From assembly GCF_023278565.1 (NCBI RefSeq), contig NC_064681.1, positions 2,604,001-2,668,000 of the forward strand: a stretch of 64,000 nucleotides of DNA, written 5' to 3'. Source of the stretch: Colletotrichum lupini. Taxonomy: Eukaryota > Ascomycota > Sordariomycetes > Glomerellales > Glomerellaceae. A program made the translations under genes and the position numbers. This document shows positions 1 through 12,648 of the stretch, piece after piece. Under the pieces are notes generated by a model. That model was not told the DNA's origin. It worked only from the letters and a program-made list of their open reading frames with translations, and searched no databases. Numbering within the stretch: the first letter of the stretch is position 1; each line of letters starts with the position of its first letter.

Positions 1-532
1 AAAAGGGTGTAGATCTTCAATTGGCATCCGTAAACTCAAGCTGCAACAATGACAATTGATAGATTCACTGCCAGGGGGTTCGAGGTACCTTAATCCGTTC
101 CACCTTCAGCTCTAAGCTAAGGTAGGTAGATACCTCGCCACTACCTCAGGTAGCTCAGGTAAGGTACTTCAAGATAGTTCAAACCGATAAGAAAGCTCGA
201 CAGCGATAACGATAACGATAAGACCATGGCTACGTCATTCCTCCCCGTCCTCTCTTCCCTAAGTCGAATGAAAACATGGGGAATTATTGTGCTGTCCTTC
301 GCATGCATGGCCATTAAAAATGCCATGTACATTCCATACCGAAAACAGAACCAATTGTCGCAGCAACTTCAGAACGAAAACGGCTTTTTTGTCACCCATT
401 ACTGTCATGGGCGGCTTCTAACCACACTTCAGCTCGAACTCCTCCTCTCGTGCAGTGAGGGGTGCTTCTGTCGCGAGAATACGCCATTGCGCAAACTTCG
501 GTATCGAGCCTCCAATGCGAACATAATGACAT
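1..532. other. Gene-free left edge
   Basis: No recognisable coding sequence. The short open frames here have no domain or plausible gene structure. There is a small GATAAC triplication near 203-222. Part of this stretch is probably the 3' UTR of the minus-strand membrane protein that ends at 533. Confidence 0.5.
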
Positions 533-1578
533 TTACTGGTCATCGGCAAGAAGGGGAGCGCGCTCCGAGTCGGCAGTGCGGCTCCTCCACGGGTAGTCTT
601 TGCCAGTCGCAGCCGGGTAGGCAATTACGAGAGTCGAGACGAACAGCACGGCCATGATGGTGAAAGCAAAGATCCACTGAAAGGCAATGACTTGGCGGCC
701 GAACTGTGCAACGCCAATGGCGGCGGACAAGACGCTGAGAGAAAAGCCCATGGTGTAATCCTAAAGCATGATTAGCACGGAATTTCGGAGCATCGTAGGC
801 GCAAATTCGCTCTTACCTTGTAGGTGACGATGAAGAAACCTCCGTAAACCAGAATGGACCAAATGAAGATGTTGCCAAAGATGCGAGCAACCAGGTTGTG
901 GGGGTGGGGAACCATGATGGCGCCGTTCCAGTAGATAGCCACGAACGTCCACGCCAGAGGAGCGGAAACGACAGGCCAGTGGATGAAGCGAGGGTACGTG
1001 TTGTGGCGGAAGTAAAGAGACGACAGATTGGCGAAGTTGACGATCAGGATGAACTCAGCCCAGCCGAAGTGGGAGCGCACGAACAACATGACAAAGGCGA
1101 AGTGCAGAAGGTTGTTGAAGATGAAGTGCGATCCGACGCTGGCGGCGGCGTTGACATAATCGCTGTTGCTCGAGAAGAGGTGTCCGACGTAGCCGATTTG
1201 GAGGATGAAGAGAACGACCCTGGACCATGTTAGAAGTGCCACACACCTGAAAGGACGAGACGGAATTTACCAGTATATGTCGATGATTGTGGAGTTCAGA
1301 GTGAAGGCAGTGCGGTAGAGGTAGTTCTGGTCCCAAATTCTTTTCCGAATTGTGAAGCCATCGTGGGGCTCATTGACCGTGTAGTAGAGAGTGACGACGA
1401 AAGCCAAGAGCCAACTCAGAATAGTCAAGACCTTGTAGGTGGTGATGGAGGCGGCAGTATGAGACTCCTTCTTGGAGAAGGGGTTCACTAGAGAAAATGT
1501 CAGCACAAACGAATAGTTGCATACACCGAGGATGGACAGTAGCTTACGGGCGTGAATGCGCTCTGTTGCGGTAGGCAT
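533..1578 (-). CDS. DUF1774-type multi-pass membrane protein
   Basis: Three exons on the minus strand: 1578-1271, 1219-817 and 760-533, which join in frame to 312 residues. The donors are GTAAAT and GTAAGA; the acceptors are CCAG (with a CTAAC branch site) and TTTAG. The protein is almost entirely hydrophobic segments, roughly six to eight predicted membrane spans, separated by short loops. It has a short cytosolic-type N-terminus and a polar C-terminal tail that ends in an acidic leucine-rich motif (PLLADD), which resembles a dileucine sorting signal. The overall pattern (RKLLSILG start, a SNDY..NAAASVGSHF loop, a central SSLYFRHNTYP loop) matches my memory of the fungal DUF1774 family, whose function is not known. 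The family call is from memory and the splice sites are read directly. Localisation to an endomembrane or the plasma membrane is inference. Confidence 0.75.
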
Positions 1579-4500
1579 CTTGAAGGATGATGATGGTTTT
1601 CCGGTGTTGAATCCTCAGTGGCCACGCAATCTGCGGTACTTGCGAGTCTGGTGTTGCACAAAAAGTTGTTGATGGCAGCAGAAGCTTGGAAGTAGCAAAA
1701 AGGCATGAGTTGAGGAGGGCGGCGGTGGCTTATAAGCGAGGGACGCAGGAAGCAGGAAGCATGGGGTTGGTAGATGGGACGTTAAATCTGCGGGGAAAGC
1801 AGCTCGCCACAAGCACATTAGCGTGTAACGACTAACGCGGATGTAGACGGTAGACCTGAAGAGAGGTTCCTTCCTTGCTGCAGCGGTCCTCGTCCTCCAG
1901 GGCTGGCTATGGAGGCAGGAGGCATGAGGCATGAGGCAGGAGGATGGGGAGGAGGTACTGTTCCGGTCCCGACTGCGGGACCTCAATACCTAAGGTACCT
2001 CAGGTAACTACTCCGTACAGATTCCAGGCTGGGGCGGGATACATGGACCATTGGGCAAATGAGATGGGATGGCTTGGGCGTGCTTGTTTGGACTTGTTTG
2101 GACGCCTCGCTTGATCAAGTAGGCTACGGGCTGCCGCCTAGAGGATGCTACTACCGATTGGCTGTCTCGTGCAGCACGCAAGTCAATGGGAGACCTCTTC
2201 GGTCAACGATCCATTTTGGAGACATGAGGACGATGTACCAGGTAGCCGTACTGTCCCACTACCTTGAGGTATCGTAGACGAATTCAAGAAGCATAGGGTA
2301 AGAACAGCAAGTGGCCTCAGGCGTGAAGCGCTTTGGATCGGGATCGCCCCTGCGGTTTTGCGGTTCAACAACATGACACAGGGAGCCTGCGAGCGGCAGC
2401 CATGCCAGCCAATGCATGGATAGTCAGACGGGCTGATCTGGACCTGTCAACCCTGTCTGGCCGATGCTCTTCCCTGCTGTATCCGGACCGCATCAGCCAC
2501 ACCTTGGGTCCGGGGTTGGAGACGACGTTTGTAGCGACGCTGTCGTCAGAGCTGACGATGCCGCCCTGGGCGAGCGTGACCGGAGTCGAGAGTAGGCTCA
2601 TTTGGCTAGCACTCTGAGCTTGGTGAAGGTTTGAGACCATCCACCATCTTCTGCTCTTGTACCTACCTTGATGGGGTGGCACAGCAGCAAGCTGTTGTGA
2701 AAAATGTGCCACTCTTGAGGCTAGCGGGAAGGGTCGGTCGATTCAATCCAAGATGGCGACCACTACAAGCCACACATTGTGTCAGGAAGCCAAGAGGTAG
2801 GCTTTGGTCTTGGAAACCCCGCCTACGCTTCCTTCCTGGCACCAGCTTGAAACTGGAGGGATTTTTCGCTTGTCTAGGACATTCGTTCATAGGAAGGAAG
2901 AACAGGCAAAAAAGGGGGCGTTTGGAGTAATGGAAGAGATGAGGTGAAGCTGGAGCACCCGCACACACGCACTCGCCGCAGTGTGGAGGTACCTTGGCAC
3001 CTTGCAGCTGCACCTCCAGACTTCAGTCCGATCCAATGGCTGGCAATGTGGGCGGAGTGGGGCGATCCGTGGTTGGGTCATCCTTGCACAGGTATGACGA
3101 CTTGCCGCGACTTCTCGCTGAAGCTCGTCGACTTCAGTTCTTGGAGGCAAGAGCTCCTAACCTCCAGTGACTTCCTACCCGGTTGCCCCACAACGATCCC
3201 AAATGCCAAGGAGCCACTCTTTGCCGCTTCACAATTTCTCCATCGACCTTCAGACATTTCCTCCCGCATTTGCCTCCTTGCAACCTGTTGCGCAACCCAT
3301 CTCTAAACGCCTCCACGTAGGTATGTTTGGTCACTAGTCCAAGTCGGAGCTGGAGCCCGTCAACCGTCACCGAGGCCGAGACACAGTCACACTTGCTCGA
3401 CTAGGTAGGTCTCATGATACCGAGCTCACTACCAGACCGCCCTGAGGCTTACTACCCACAGTCTCCCACTTTGACTAAGCCAGAGGCCAACATCTCATTT
3501 CTTAAAACAAGTTGGCATTCTACAATATACGCCCTATCCGTCATTCCCACAGACAGACTTTACGAGCCACAAGGTGCCCCATGCCGACTCTTTATACGGA
3601 CCCAAGTCGTTGGGGCCCATCAAGAGACGAGCCCCCTGGTTTTCCATCCATGGACCTTCATCATCATCACCTCATAGCTTCCCTTCCTGGCCTGATTTGC
3701 TGCTGGCGGATGGAGCAGATGAAAACATTACCCTGCGCACCTAGAGCGCCGTTTCCTCCTTCTCTCCAAACAACTCTCAATTCGACCTCATACATATGCA
3801 GTCTTCGCCCATCCCTTCCATCGCATCTAGAAAGTTGCGACTGACTGCACACCCACCCGCACAATATCCAATTCTCCAATGGAACGGTACGCCGTTCGAG
3901 GGGGCGGAAGCTATGGTGGGCGGGTAGCTCAGCACACCACCTTGCAAACCACCAAACCCAACTAAACCCGCCGGCCACAGACCGCTCCCTGCTATGCCGG
4001 GACAGGCTTTATTTTACGCAAAATGATCGGCAAAAACGCTTTCTCACCTGATTCCGACGTATAATTTCTTTGTTGCTAACGATTTCCCAGGTTCTTCTAT
4101 CTCGTGAGAGAATAAAAAGTCATCGGCCAACTGCACGTCTCATGCCACTCACTCTATTCTTGGCAATGGCCTCAATGCAAAGTTCCGGAACCATACGCGG
4201 CAGGCGTCGAGCTCCAGTCTCTAGAGGGCCCACCCCCGTCCGACATCTGCACCGACGCGAGCAGGGAGGTATTTCTACCCGGCCGATACATCCCCACGTC
4301 ACCGCACCTTTCCCTCCGGCCTGTGGGCTAAATTGCGGGGCACACTCCAACCTGCATCACCTGGCCCTTCTCGTGTCCTGCCCCCTCACGTCTAATGACA
4401 GCATCCGCGAATCAACTCGTCTAAGAGCTGCGGCACGGCCATTACCGACTGGCTGCCACATAGCAAGGCACCATGTTCAGGTCAACCAAGCGAGCACAAT

Positions 4501-4686
4501 TCATCTCGATGGATCGGCCTTTTTGTGAAGATTTCCCAAGGTGTGGCGACAAAGCAAACGACTTCATTGGAATAGCATGCTACCCAGGTATCTATCTATA
4601 CGGCATCCTACAATTTCGACAACAACTTTTTCTTCACACCAGTCATATTGTACACCTAATCAACCCAATATCTCTGCCATCGTCCG
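1579..4686. other. Gene-poor intergenic region
   Basis: About 3.1 kb upstream of the DUF1774-type gene. Several open frames of 60-150 codons exist on both strands, but none shows a domain, a signal peptide or a convincing splice structure. The GC content is normal and there is no RIP signature. Short AGGTACCT-like motifs recur near 85, 1989 and 1999. The first few hundred bases upstream of 1578 should hold the promoter of the membrane protein gene. Confidence 0.4.
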
Positions 4687-5061
4687 TTATTGCAAGAAGC
4701 CACATGGAAACGGCTCACCGCGTATCGGGTTTCGGACTCTGTTCCTGATTCTGAAGTATTCGTCGCCAGCCTTCTCTAATTTGGTCAGGCTCATCTCCGC
4801 CCTTTGGCCTGGCAGCATGTCGCTACTACCATCCTCTCTTTTTGTATTGTATGCACAGAAGATCGGCTTATCTTTGGGGCTATAGACTGCTCTTTGTCGC
4901 TGTATCGATTGTGATTGAGAATGCGTCGAGTCCGCATGAAATGCAGTTGCCGCCGACTGTTGGCTTCGATGTTCTCGGAGTGGGGTCGGTCTCCGACGCC
5001 CGTGTGCCGATGCTCGACCCATGTTTGCGGCTGCGGGTTCCGAGGGCTCGGAGTAAGACAT
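4687..5061 (-). CDS. Possible small hypothetical protein
   Basis: An open frame on the minus strand. The in-frame ATG at 5061 would give 124 residues; the frame stays open upstream to 5295. The predicted protein is basic and rich in Ser, Gln and Arg in its first half, then has a more structured-looking charged tail. No family is recognised. It lies just outside the 5' flank of the retrotransposon, so it could be the 3' exon of a gene whose upstream part was separated by that insertion. It could equally be a chance frame. No intron is needed within it. Confidence 0.3.
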   Translation of the reverse strand: MSYSEPSEPAAANMGRASAHGRRRPTPLREHRSQQSAATAFHADSTHSQSQSIQRQRAVYSPKDKPIFCAYNTKREDGSSDMLPGQRAEMSLTKLEKAGDEYFRIRNRVRNPIRGEPFPCGFLQ

Positions 5062-5433
5062 TTCTCTTCGGAGTATCTTCTGTCTCAAGAGACCACCTGT
5101 TGAATTTGGCTGGCGAGGACGGACGTACAGCAAGTGCTGTTGATACCGTGGCTGAGTTGGTAACACAGAGAAAGGCGCAGTCAAAAGATCCAAGTTGAGA
5201 AGGCCCGTTTGTTGTCTGATTTGACTTCTGGGGCGAGGACCCGCGCTGAGGTTTCCTGAGCCTGGCGACTTACTTTTATATGAAAAACGTATCAATATTG
5301 GAACTTGGCTGAGTAGACCGGTCTAGCATGCCATTCCCCAGGTGGCCAGACTTTGTCAATGGGAATTGCACTTTTTCGGCTAGATATAGCGGCATGCATG
5401 ACCCTTCGGCTTTTTGGTATTTTGATGTAATGA

Positions 5434-5635
5434 TGTTAGTATCCCTATTATAGGGTAGTTAGTTCGAACCGTAGTTAACGAAGAGATTAATTAAACTATT
5501 TAGATATCTGCGTAGGTATAAAAAGGAGGTTCTAACTATAGGTTAGGCTAGCTATAATAATCGTAAATAAGGCCCCTAATTAGCCCCTGCGCAGTCGGCT
5601 ATATACCGCGGTTAAATTAGACTTCTAATCCGATA
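5434..5635 (-). repeat. 3' LTR of Copia element
   Basis: A 202-bp copy that aligns without gaps to 12097-12298. It begins TGTTAGTATCCC on the plus strand and ends CCGATA, where the partner LTR ends CCGACA, a C-to-T change. By eye I count about 19 differences between the two LTRs and all of them are transitions. Confidence 0.93.
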
Positions 5636-5820
5636 TTAACTTTCTCTTTTTTTATCGATTTAACCGCTATAGTTAGAGGTATAATTCGACCTCGGGCCCG
5701 TTTACTAAGTCGTCTCCTTTTCCCCTTTTTCTCTATTCTTTTTATATAACCTATCCCTCTATTCATATAGTAACTTTTTTATTACTTACGAATTACTCTA
5801 ATCCCTTATTTAGTACTACT

Positions 5821-6182
5821 TTTATAAAAGCGTCTACGAGGTTATTTTTACTATTAATCTAACGGATCTCGAGTATCTCGCGCCTTTTATACGATTACCT
5901 AAGGGCTATAATATCGATTATAAGCCTCTTTTCCTTCGTCGTTCTTAATTTAATAAGGTATTCGTATAGCGAGTAAGAATCGGTATAAATAACTATTAAA
6001 ATAGGTAAAAGGCTAATTCGATCGGTAATCTTCCTTAGCGTTATTAAAATTGCGTAAGAGAGGTTAACGCTATTAACTATACCGTAGACCTTTAATACTA
6101 ATATACTTCTCGTTACCCACTTACTTTTAATTAACGAGTAATAAATTATATTACCGTATATAGTAAATTCGCTCTCGCCCAT
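5821..6182 (-). pseudogene. Copia RNase H domain with RIP stop codons
   Basis: Minus-strand translation gives a recognisable Copia RNase H: TDSYSLYEYLIKL, then the RLIIDIIALR block, then IR-stop-IN and a final DAFIK where the family has DAxTK. Stop codons sit at about 5895-5897 (TAA, where Gln is usual) and 5859-5861 (TAG, where Trp is usual). Both are exactly the C-to-T or G-to-A changes that RIP makes in CAG/CAA and TGG. The domain sits close to the 3' LTR as expected for Ty1/Copia. Confidence 0.88.
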
Positions 6183-6659
6183 ACTCTCGTTAGCTAGGAT
6201 AATAATATACCCTAATTACGAAGTAAAGTCGTTATTATTCGTAAATAACCTATTAATAAAGACGTAGAGCTTGCTAGTTATAAAGTTAATTAGGTAGTAA
6301 ACGAGACCTCGATCGAGATTTGTTTATTATTACTTAAGCTACTTATTAAGTACTTTGATATCTCGTTTAGTTAGATCTATAGCTTACGCTACTTTAGTAT
6401 AATTAAAAATTACCTCGGGTTAATAAATACTCGTAATATATACCCTTTACGTAAGCTTAGCCTTATACCGCTTCTTAATATCGGTTACGTTCGGGTCGAC
6501 GAGGTTAATCTTCTCGCCCTACCCCTTTTACTAAAAGACGACAGTTTCCCCTTTAATTATAAGAATCCCGCCGTTAAATACTAGGGGGGTATTTATTATA
6601 AGGACCTCTTTTAGCTTCGTTATAAAGCCCGCTTTTTAAAGCTCCTTATCCTCTTTTTT

Positions 6660-6710
6660 TATAAAGTTAATATTAGATAGGCCTAATATATCGTCGGTCT
6701 ATATTTTAAT
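6660..6710 (-). pseudogene. Copia reverse transcriptase active-site remnant
   Basis: The minus-strand frame reads TAG-T-D-D-I-L-G-L-S-N-I-N-F-I-K, with ACC GAC GAT at 6698-6690. This matches the LQTDD variant of the YVDD catalytic box found in many ascomycete Copia elements. The TAG at 6701-6699 is where CAG (Gln) is expected and is a RIP-type nonsense change. Confidence 0.75.
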
Positions 6711-9700
6711 AATCCTAAATTAGTCGCCTTTATACTCCGCGACTAGTAAGCACGGGTCGTACGTAGAGGTAACTATTAATAGTTAATTAATATAAAAATC
6801 GTAATAAGTAGCCTACTAATAGGTGCCCGATTCTACGAGCCTATATAGTGGCTTAAGCACTTTAATAATCGTACTTTCTAAGTACTTACTAGCCATTTCC
6901 TTTAGTAAATAGGCCAGGATTTTCCTTATAAGCCCTGTAGCCGATTGGGTATATGCCTAGGTAATATCATAGCTCTAAATCTCGTATCCCTTCTTCCGTA
7001 ACGATACTATTAGTACTATTATTAATTATTAGCTATAGCGCTATATAGTAGGCGATTATATAAGTAGCGTCGCCTTTTTAACGTCGCCGTACCCCTAAAT
7101 TACGTATCTAGACTTCTCGTACGGTTAGGGTATTCCTTTTCTTTTAATTTTACGAACTATTCGCAATTTAAATATACGGAGGTTTATATACTTTTCTAGA
7201 TCGTAGAGGATAAATTAATAGACCCCTCGATTACGCAAAGTATCTACTTCGATAAGATCTAATCCCTTATACGGCTTTTTAATAGTTATAATTATACCTT
7301 CCTTACGTAGTTTAACTACTAGCTTAAAATCGGCTTTCTTTTTTACTATATAAAAGGTATTAATTACCTCGTTGTTAGTAATAAATTACTACGTTAGTAC
7401 TTACCGTCGTGGTCTCCCGCGACGTCTCGCCAGTAGTATTAGTGCCCTTTTAGTAATTTCCTCTTCCTCGTTATTTATTAGTACTATTATAACGATTTCG
7501 TTAAGGATAATTTCTTATACCTCTGCCGCGGGTTATATAGCTTCCCCTAGCTCTTTTTCTTTTTATAGGCTAGAAATTACCTCGATAGGATCTATATAAT
7601 ATAGTCTAACTACTATAATTAATACCTCGAGTAGCTAGTTACGATCTCTCGTAACTACGCAAGAACGCTCGTTAACGGAAATTAATTTATATAGCCTAGC
7701 TTATTATTAAGTAATTTCGCGCTATATTTATATATCCGAATTTAGGGGTATATTTAAATTAACCCCTATATCGGGCCTATTGCGCGTAGTAATTATCTTA
7801 TTAACTTATTTTTTTATACTTACCTCGCGTAGTACCCGTATTACTTTTTTAACTACTTAAGCTCGCTAGCTTATATTTAGTAACAGTAGCAAGGCTAAGG
7901 TCGTTTTTAAATATGCTCTAAATACTAAAAGCGTCGGTATAAGCCCGTTAGGCCCTATAGTATCGTTATAGTATTTAAGTACTATCTAGAGGTATTCGTC
8001 GTCGTCAGAATCGGGATTTTCCTCTTTAATAATTTTAAACGCTCTTTTTAACTACTAGTGCGCCCTTTTTACCTTTCTAATACTATAGTACGCTTTAACG
8101 GGCACGACTTTTAATTAAATACCGTAGGCCGTCGCATTTTCCTTAAATTTTACTAACTTAAAACTAGTACTAGCGTCGGTTTTAATGCTGTCTAATGGTC
8201 CCTAGTATATATCGATCTAGCTTTTTCGCAAAGCTACTTATACTATTTTTATTTATAAATCCTATAAGAATTGCCCTACTTAGAATAATATAGCCTCGTT
8301 AATTATATATAGGACCGGTCGACTATTTAAGTAGAAGATATCGACGACGATTTCCTAATTAAAGTTAAGCTTATTACGCAATTTAAATTTAAATTTGCGT
8401 AGGCTCTGCGTATTTATTTAGTATTAATAGTATACTTTTATTAACTACTCTAGCGCCCCTATTTCGATATTATTATTACTTAAATACTTTAAGAGGTTAT
8501 ATAGCTTCGCAACTAATAGGTAGCTAAATCTCTAGTATAGTCGTCTAAGCTCACTTTCCGTTAAGTAATTAATTAACTTCGTATCGTTAATAAGCCTTAT
8601 AAACGCGTACCCCTATTATCGTTCGACTATTTCGAAGTGCTTATAGCTAGAGATTCTATTCCTCGTATTATTAAATATAATACCTAGTCGATCTATATTT
8701 TTTAAATATAGGAGAAATGGGGTATTAACGGGTAGGATATAAAAAGTTATCGTTCCGAAGTGCGTCTCTACTTTTACTATACCTAGGGCGACGATTTCTT
8801 TACCTAGGCCGAAGCTAATCCTCGTAATACCTGCTATTAACGTATTAAGTATTATTAGCGCGATTTTCTATAGCGCTTAGAATTACCCTTTTCTTTTTAT
8901 TAACTATTACGATACCCTAGTATTTAAGATAATCCTATAGAAATTATCTAAGCCGTACCTTTTACTCGCATAGAATTCTTATACGAGCTTAGTATTTAAG
9001 TAATCTAAGTAGTATAAAAAGGACCCCTCTAGCTACTCTTAGAATTGCTTAGTACCCTATCTTTTTTTTTTAAATATTAAGAGAGTAGAATTCTATACTA
9101 TTAGATTCGTCCTTTCGCCCACCTCTATATCCGTTATTTAAGGGACCTTCCCTTACTATTTATAAATAAAAGCCTACTTATTAAAGGCTTTTACTACTTT
9201 TTATTCGTTTAGCCTCGTATATCCTCCTAAAGCTAACGGGGCAAAGAAAGAGTAGTTAATATCGTCGACTTCGTCGTAATCTAATTCGTTAGTATAGGGG
9301 GTAAGATCTTCTTTATCTTCCGAATTTCCTATAGGGTGCGGGTACTTTAGGCTACTAAATTAGCTACTTTCGCTAGGTTCCGTACCCCTAGATCTACCCT
9401 TATATATAATAAGGAATTAGTTAAATCGATAAGGGCTAGTTTTGCTATCTATTACCCTCGATTTTCTATATTATTCGTACGATTTAGTACGCTCTTCCTC
9501 AGAGTAGTTACTTAACTAATATCTATCCTTTTTATAAATAAAATACTACTTTTTTTATTACCCTGCTCGCGAGTTAAATCTCTACCTATTTAACGAATCT
9601 AAGATTCCTTATTAGTAATTACCGTACCTAGCTTCCTTTCCTTTCTTATTATACGTTCGGTCGACCTAATACTACTAATAAGGGCCGTCGTACGCTTAGA

Positions 9701-12096
9701 AGTAGGTTTAGTACGGTATTCTCGCTTTAATATTAAAACTAGATCTTAGCCTCGAGTAGAGCGTCTCGTAATCTTTAGGTACTTAGTACAAAGTTATTTT
9801 TACTTTTAGAACGCGCTAAATTATAGTATAAAGATATCTAACTTTCCGCTCGTTAGTCCCCTTATTTAGCTAGGTTTTCGCTAGCTTATTAATTCGATCG
9901 ATAAGCTCTTCGAGGATTTTTACTTATAATTTACCCTCTATTATCCTAGCTATAAATATAAAAAAAATCGCTCGTAGCTTAGATAGGAGCTCTAGATTCC
10001 TATCGTAGGTCTTAAAGCGGCTTCGGATTGCGTTAATTATACTAAGAAAGTCGTTTTAATCGAGATTACGTACCGCTTCGTAGTAGTAATTAGAGGCTTT
10101 GCCTACGAGTATAATATTAATTACTAAATAGTATTAGTATTCCCTAATTCCGACTTTTTTATAATAATCGTAAAACATTATTAGGGTTTCTTATAAGACC
10201 TTATACTTCCCCCTAGAGTATAATTTCTCTTTTAAGAAGATCTTTTTAAAGTTTATAAATTACCTCGTATTTATTACTAGATTTTTAATATCTATATACG
10301 ATCCCTACGTCGCTACGTACTATTAGTGACTTTAGGTAGTCTACCTCCTTTCTTACTAGCCAATTAGTACCGAATTTCGTATTAATAACGGCGACGAGCT
10401 ATAAATCGAAATAAGTAGAATTATTAATTATTATACTCCTAGTACTATATTTTACCTCTATATATCCTTTTATAACGATAGATTACCGTTAGTAATTATA
10501 AAAAGGAAATCTGGGTCGTTTACCCTTTTTTTAAATTCGTTAAAGCGATTATACGCCTTATTAACTTATGCCTAGGTTTATATTACGAATTCCTCCTCCG
10601 CAATCGTCGCTACTAAGATTTCGTAAGGTTCTTATAATTATAATTACGCTAATAGTACCCCTCGTTTATAAAAGAATCTATTAACCGCTTTTATAATTCC
10701 TAGGCTTGCGCTTACGAACTATTCGTCTAGCTAATAGCTAAGGTTATCTACGATTTCGTAAAATAGGGGTTGCCCCTATAGCCCCTTTTTTTTATAGACC
10801 TTAGTTAAATAGATTAATACTACGTTAATTTACTTACTATTAGGCTAATCCGCGATTTTATATATCTACGTCCCCTAATAGTCCGGGTTAATATTTACCT
10901 ACTTATAAGGGATTAGGATTCTATCTAGGATCGGGTTTCGTCCTCTTCTTCTTTATCTTAACTCGCTAAGGGTCGTACTCTAGCTTATGCTTATATTAGC
11001 GGTTATTAGCGTATTTAATTTTAATAGGGATATATTTAATCCGCGCGCTAGTTATAGTAAATCCGTGCTTTTACTACTTAACGAATTTATCGGGGTTTAG
11101 GAGATTCCCGCTTCCTCTTACTGTCTCGCTACTACTCTCGTTTTTATTATTTTTAGTAATTACTACTACCTTTTTAAATCGCTAGCTATCGTACTTACTA
11201 GGATCCTCCTTTTCGTTTAGTATAAAAGGGTAGGTTCTAGTAGTTCTTTTTAATAATAGTAGCGGCAAACGTTTATATTACCGTAATAAAATATAGTAAT
11301 TAGTCTCGGGATCTTTATTAATTACTAATTTCTCAAAATTAGTAATCTTATGCTATAAGCTAATATAAAAAGAAGCCCTTTAGTAGCCTTTTAAAAGATT
11401 TTTTTCTTTTCCTTTAGATCCTCGTCTTTTTAGCCTTTTTTTAAGCTAATAATAACTCTAGCGGGAGGTCGTAGGACTACTTTAGGGTGGCCGCTTTTTT
11501 CTTAAGTTAATCTCCGAGATCCGTAATACTCTTAACTCGATATTATTAGGACCTCTATAAGATCCCCGTGGTAGTAGACTTTTTTATATACCGTAGATCT
11601 CTTAGCTTAATAACTCCTATAGGGTTACCTTCGCCGCTAAGTAAGAATATTTATATTTAGAGATCCCCTTTTTCGATCGCGTAGTGCTCTTTTATACCGT
11701 ACTATTAAGCTCGTTCGTTATGCTAATTAATTAAGCGGGTAGTCGTTACGTAAGTATTTCCTTTTACTAATTTAATTAGTTAATTTCTAATCGTAGGCCG
11801 GCTGCAGAAAAAGTCGTTTAGTAAAAAAGCTACTCGGGGTAACGGTAAAAAACTAGTTACTTAAGCGGTTTTATTAATTAACGTAGTTTAATATAATAAA
11901 CGTCGACCTCTCGTAAGTAATAAAGGGCTATAATTACTTAATTCCGTACGGTATTTAAGAATTGCCTCCTTTTTCGTTTACTTCCGTAAGGTTAATTAGT
12001 ACGAGTCTCCTATCCCGTGCGGTATTAAGAAGTTATCTCTTTTATATAGCGAGATACCTTACTAATTTACGATAATAGAATTTAATTACTAATTAG

Positions 12097-12298
12097 TATT
12101 AGTATCCCTATTATAAAGTAGTTAGTTCGAACCATAATTAACAAAGAGATTAATTAAACTATCTAGATATCTACGTAGGTATAAAAAGGAGGTTCTAACC
12201 GTAAGTTAGGCTAGCTACGATAATCGTAAATAGGGCCCCTAATTAGCCCCTGCGCAGTCGGCTATATGCCGCGGTCGAATTAGACTTCCAATCCGACA
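12097..12298 (-). repeat. 5' LTR of Copia element
   Basis: The partner of 5434-5635, also 202 bp. Its minus-strand start is TGTCGGATTGG. Its plus-strand left end is TA instead of TG (12097-12098), a RIP-type change. It would have carried the element's promoter; a TATAAAAAGG motif is visible near 12180. Confidence 0.93.
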
Positions 12299-12303
12299 AA
12301 TGG

Positions 12304-12648
12304 TGTTGTTGAAACCCAAGTGGAATTGCAACTGCCAAAATGACAATGCCAGCTTAGTTGCTGGCCCAATGGCGGTGCAGGGAAACTTGCACTTTTAACC
12401 CCTGGTTGAGCAGTGATTGGATCGTGTAAGGACTTTGCATACAGAGTGAATTGCTTTGAAATTACAATTCGGACCCAAGGCTACGTACTTGGTTCGCGGA
12501 CTGGGAGCCTTCCATGAAAATCAGCCTCAAGAAGGCGACGAGTGGCGGAGCTCGTTGGGCTTTCTTGGGTTATGAGGAGGACTCCAAGGCACTTCGTCTC
12601 TTGCGGAAGAATCTCGTTTGATTGTTAAAACTACAAGTATCATACGAA
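12304..12648. other. Short intergenic stretch next to retrotransposon
   Basis: The base composition returns abruptly to normal GC immediately after the LTR. No gene is recognised. This is probably the promoter and 5' UTR of the gene that begins at about 12649, so the retrotransposon sits less than 400 bp upstream of that gene. Confidence 0.4.

Larger units (their letters stand above)
5429..12303 (-). mobile_element. RIP-mutated Ty1/Copia LTR retrotransposon
   Basis: A complete element, read on the minus strand, from LTR 12298-12097 to LTR 5635-5434. The LTRs are 202 bp each and start TG and end CA where RIP has not hit. The flanking bases AATGA (5429-5433) and AATGG (12299-12303) are a likely 5-bp target duplication with one G-to-A change. 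A polypurine tract lies next to the 3' LTR (minus-strand reading of about 5640-5655). The order RNase H near the 3' LTR and reverse transcriptase further in fits Copia (gag-PR-INT-RT-RH). The interior is nearly devoid of CA and TG dinucleotides and is saturated with TA, so no long open frame survives. The element is inactive. Confidence 0.9.

Noticed and set aside
226..657. 143-codon frame at the left edge
   Set aside because: It overlaps the last exon of the DUF1774-type gene on the opposite strand, has no motif, and its composition is not protein-like at the C-terminus.
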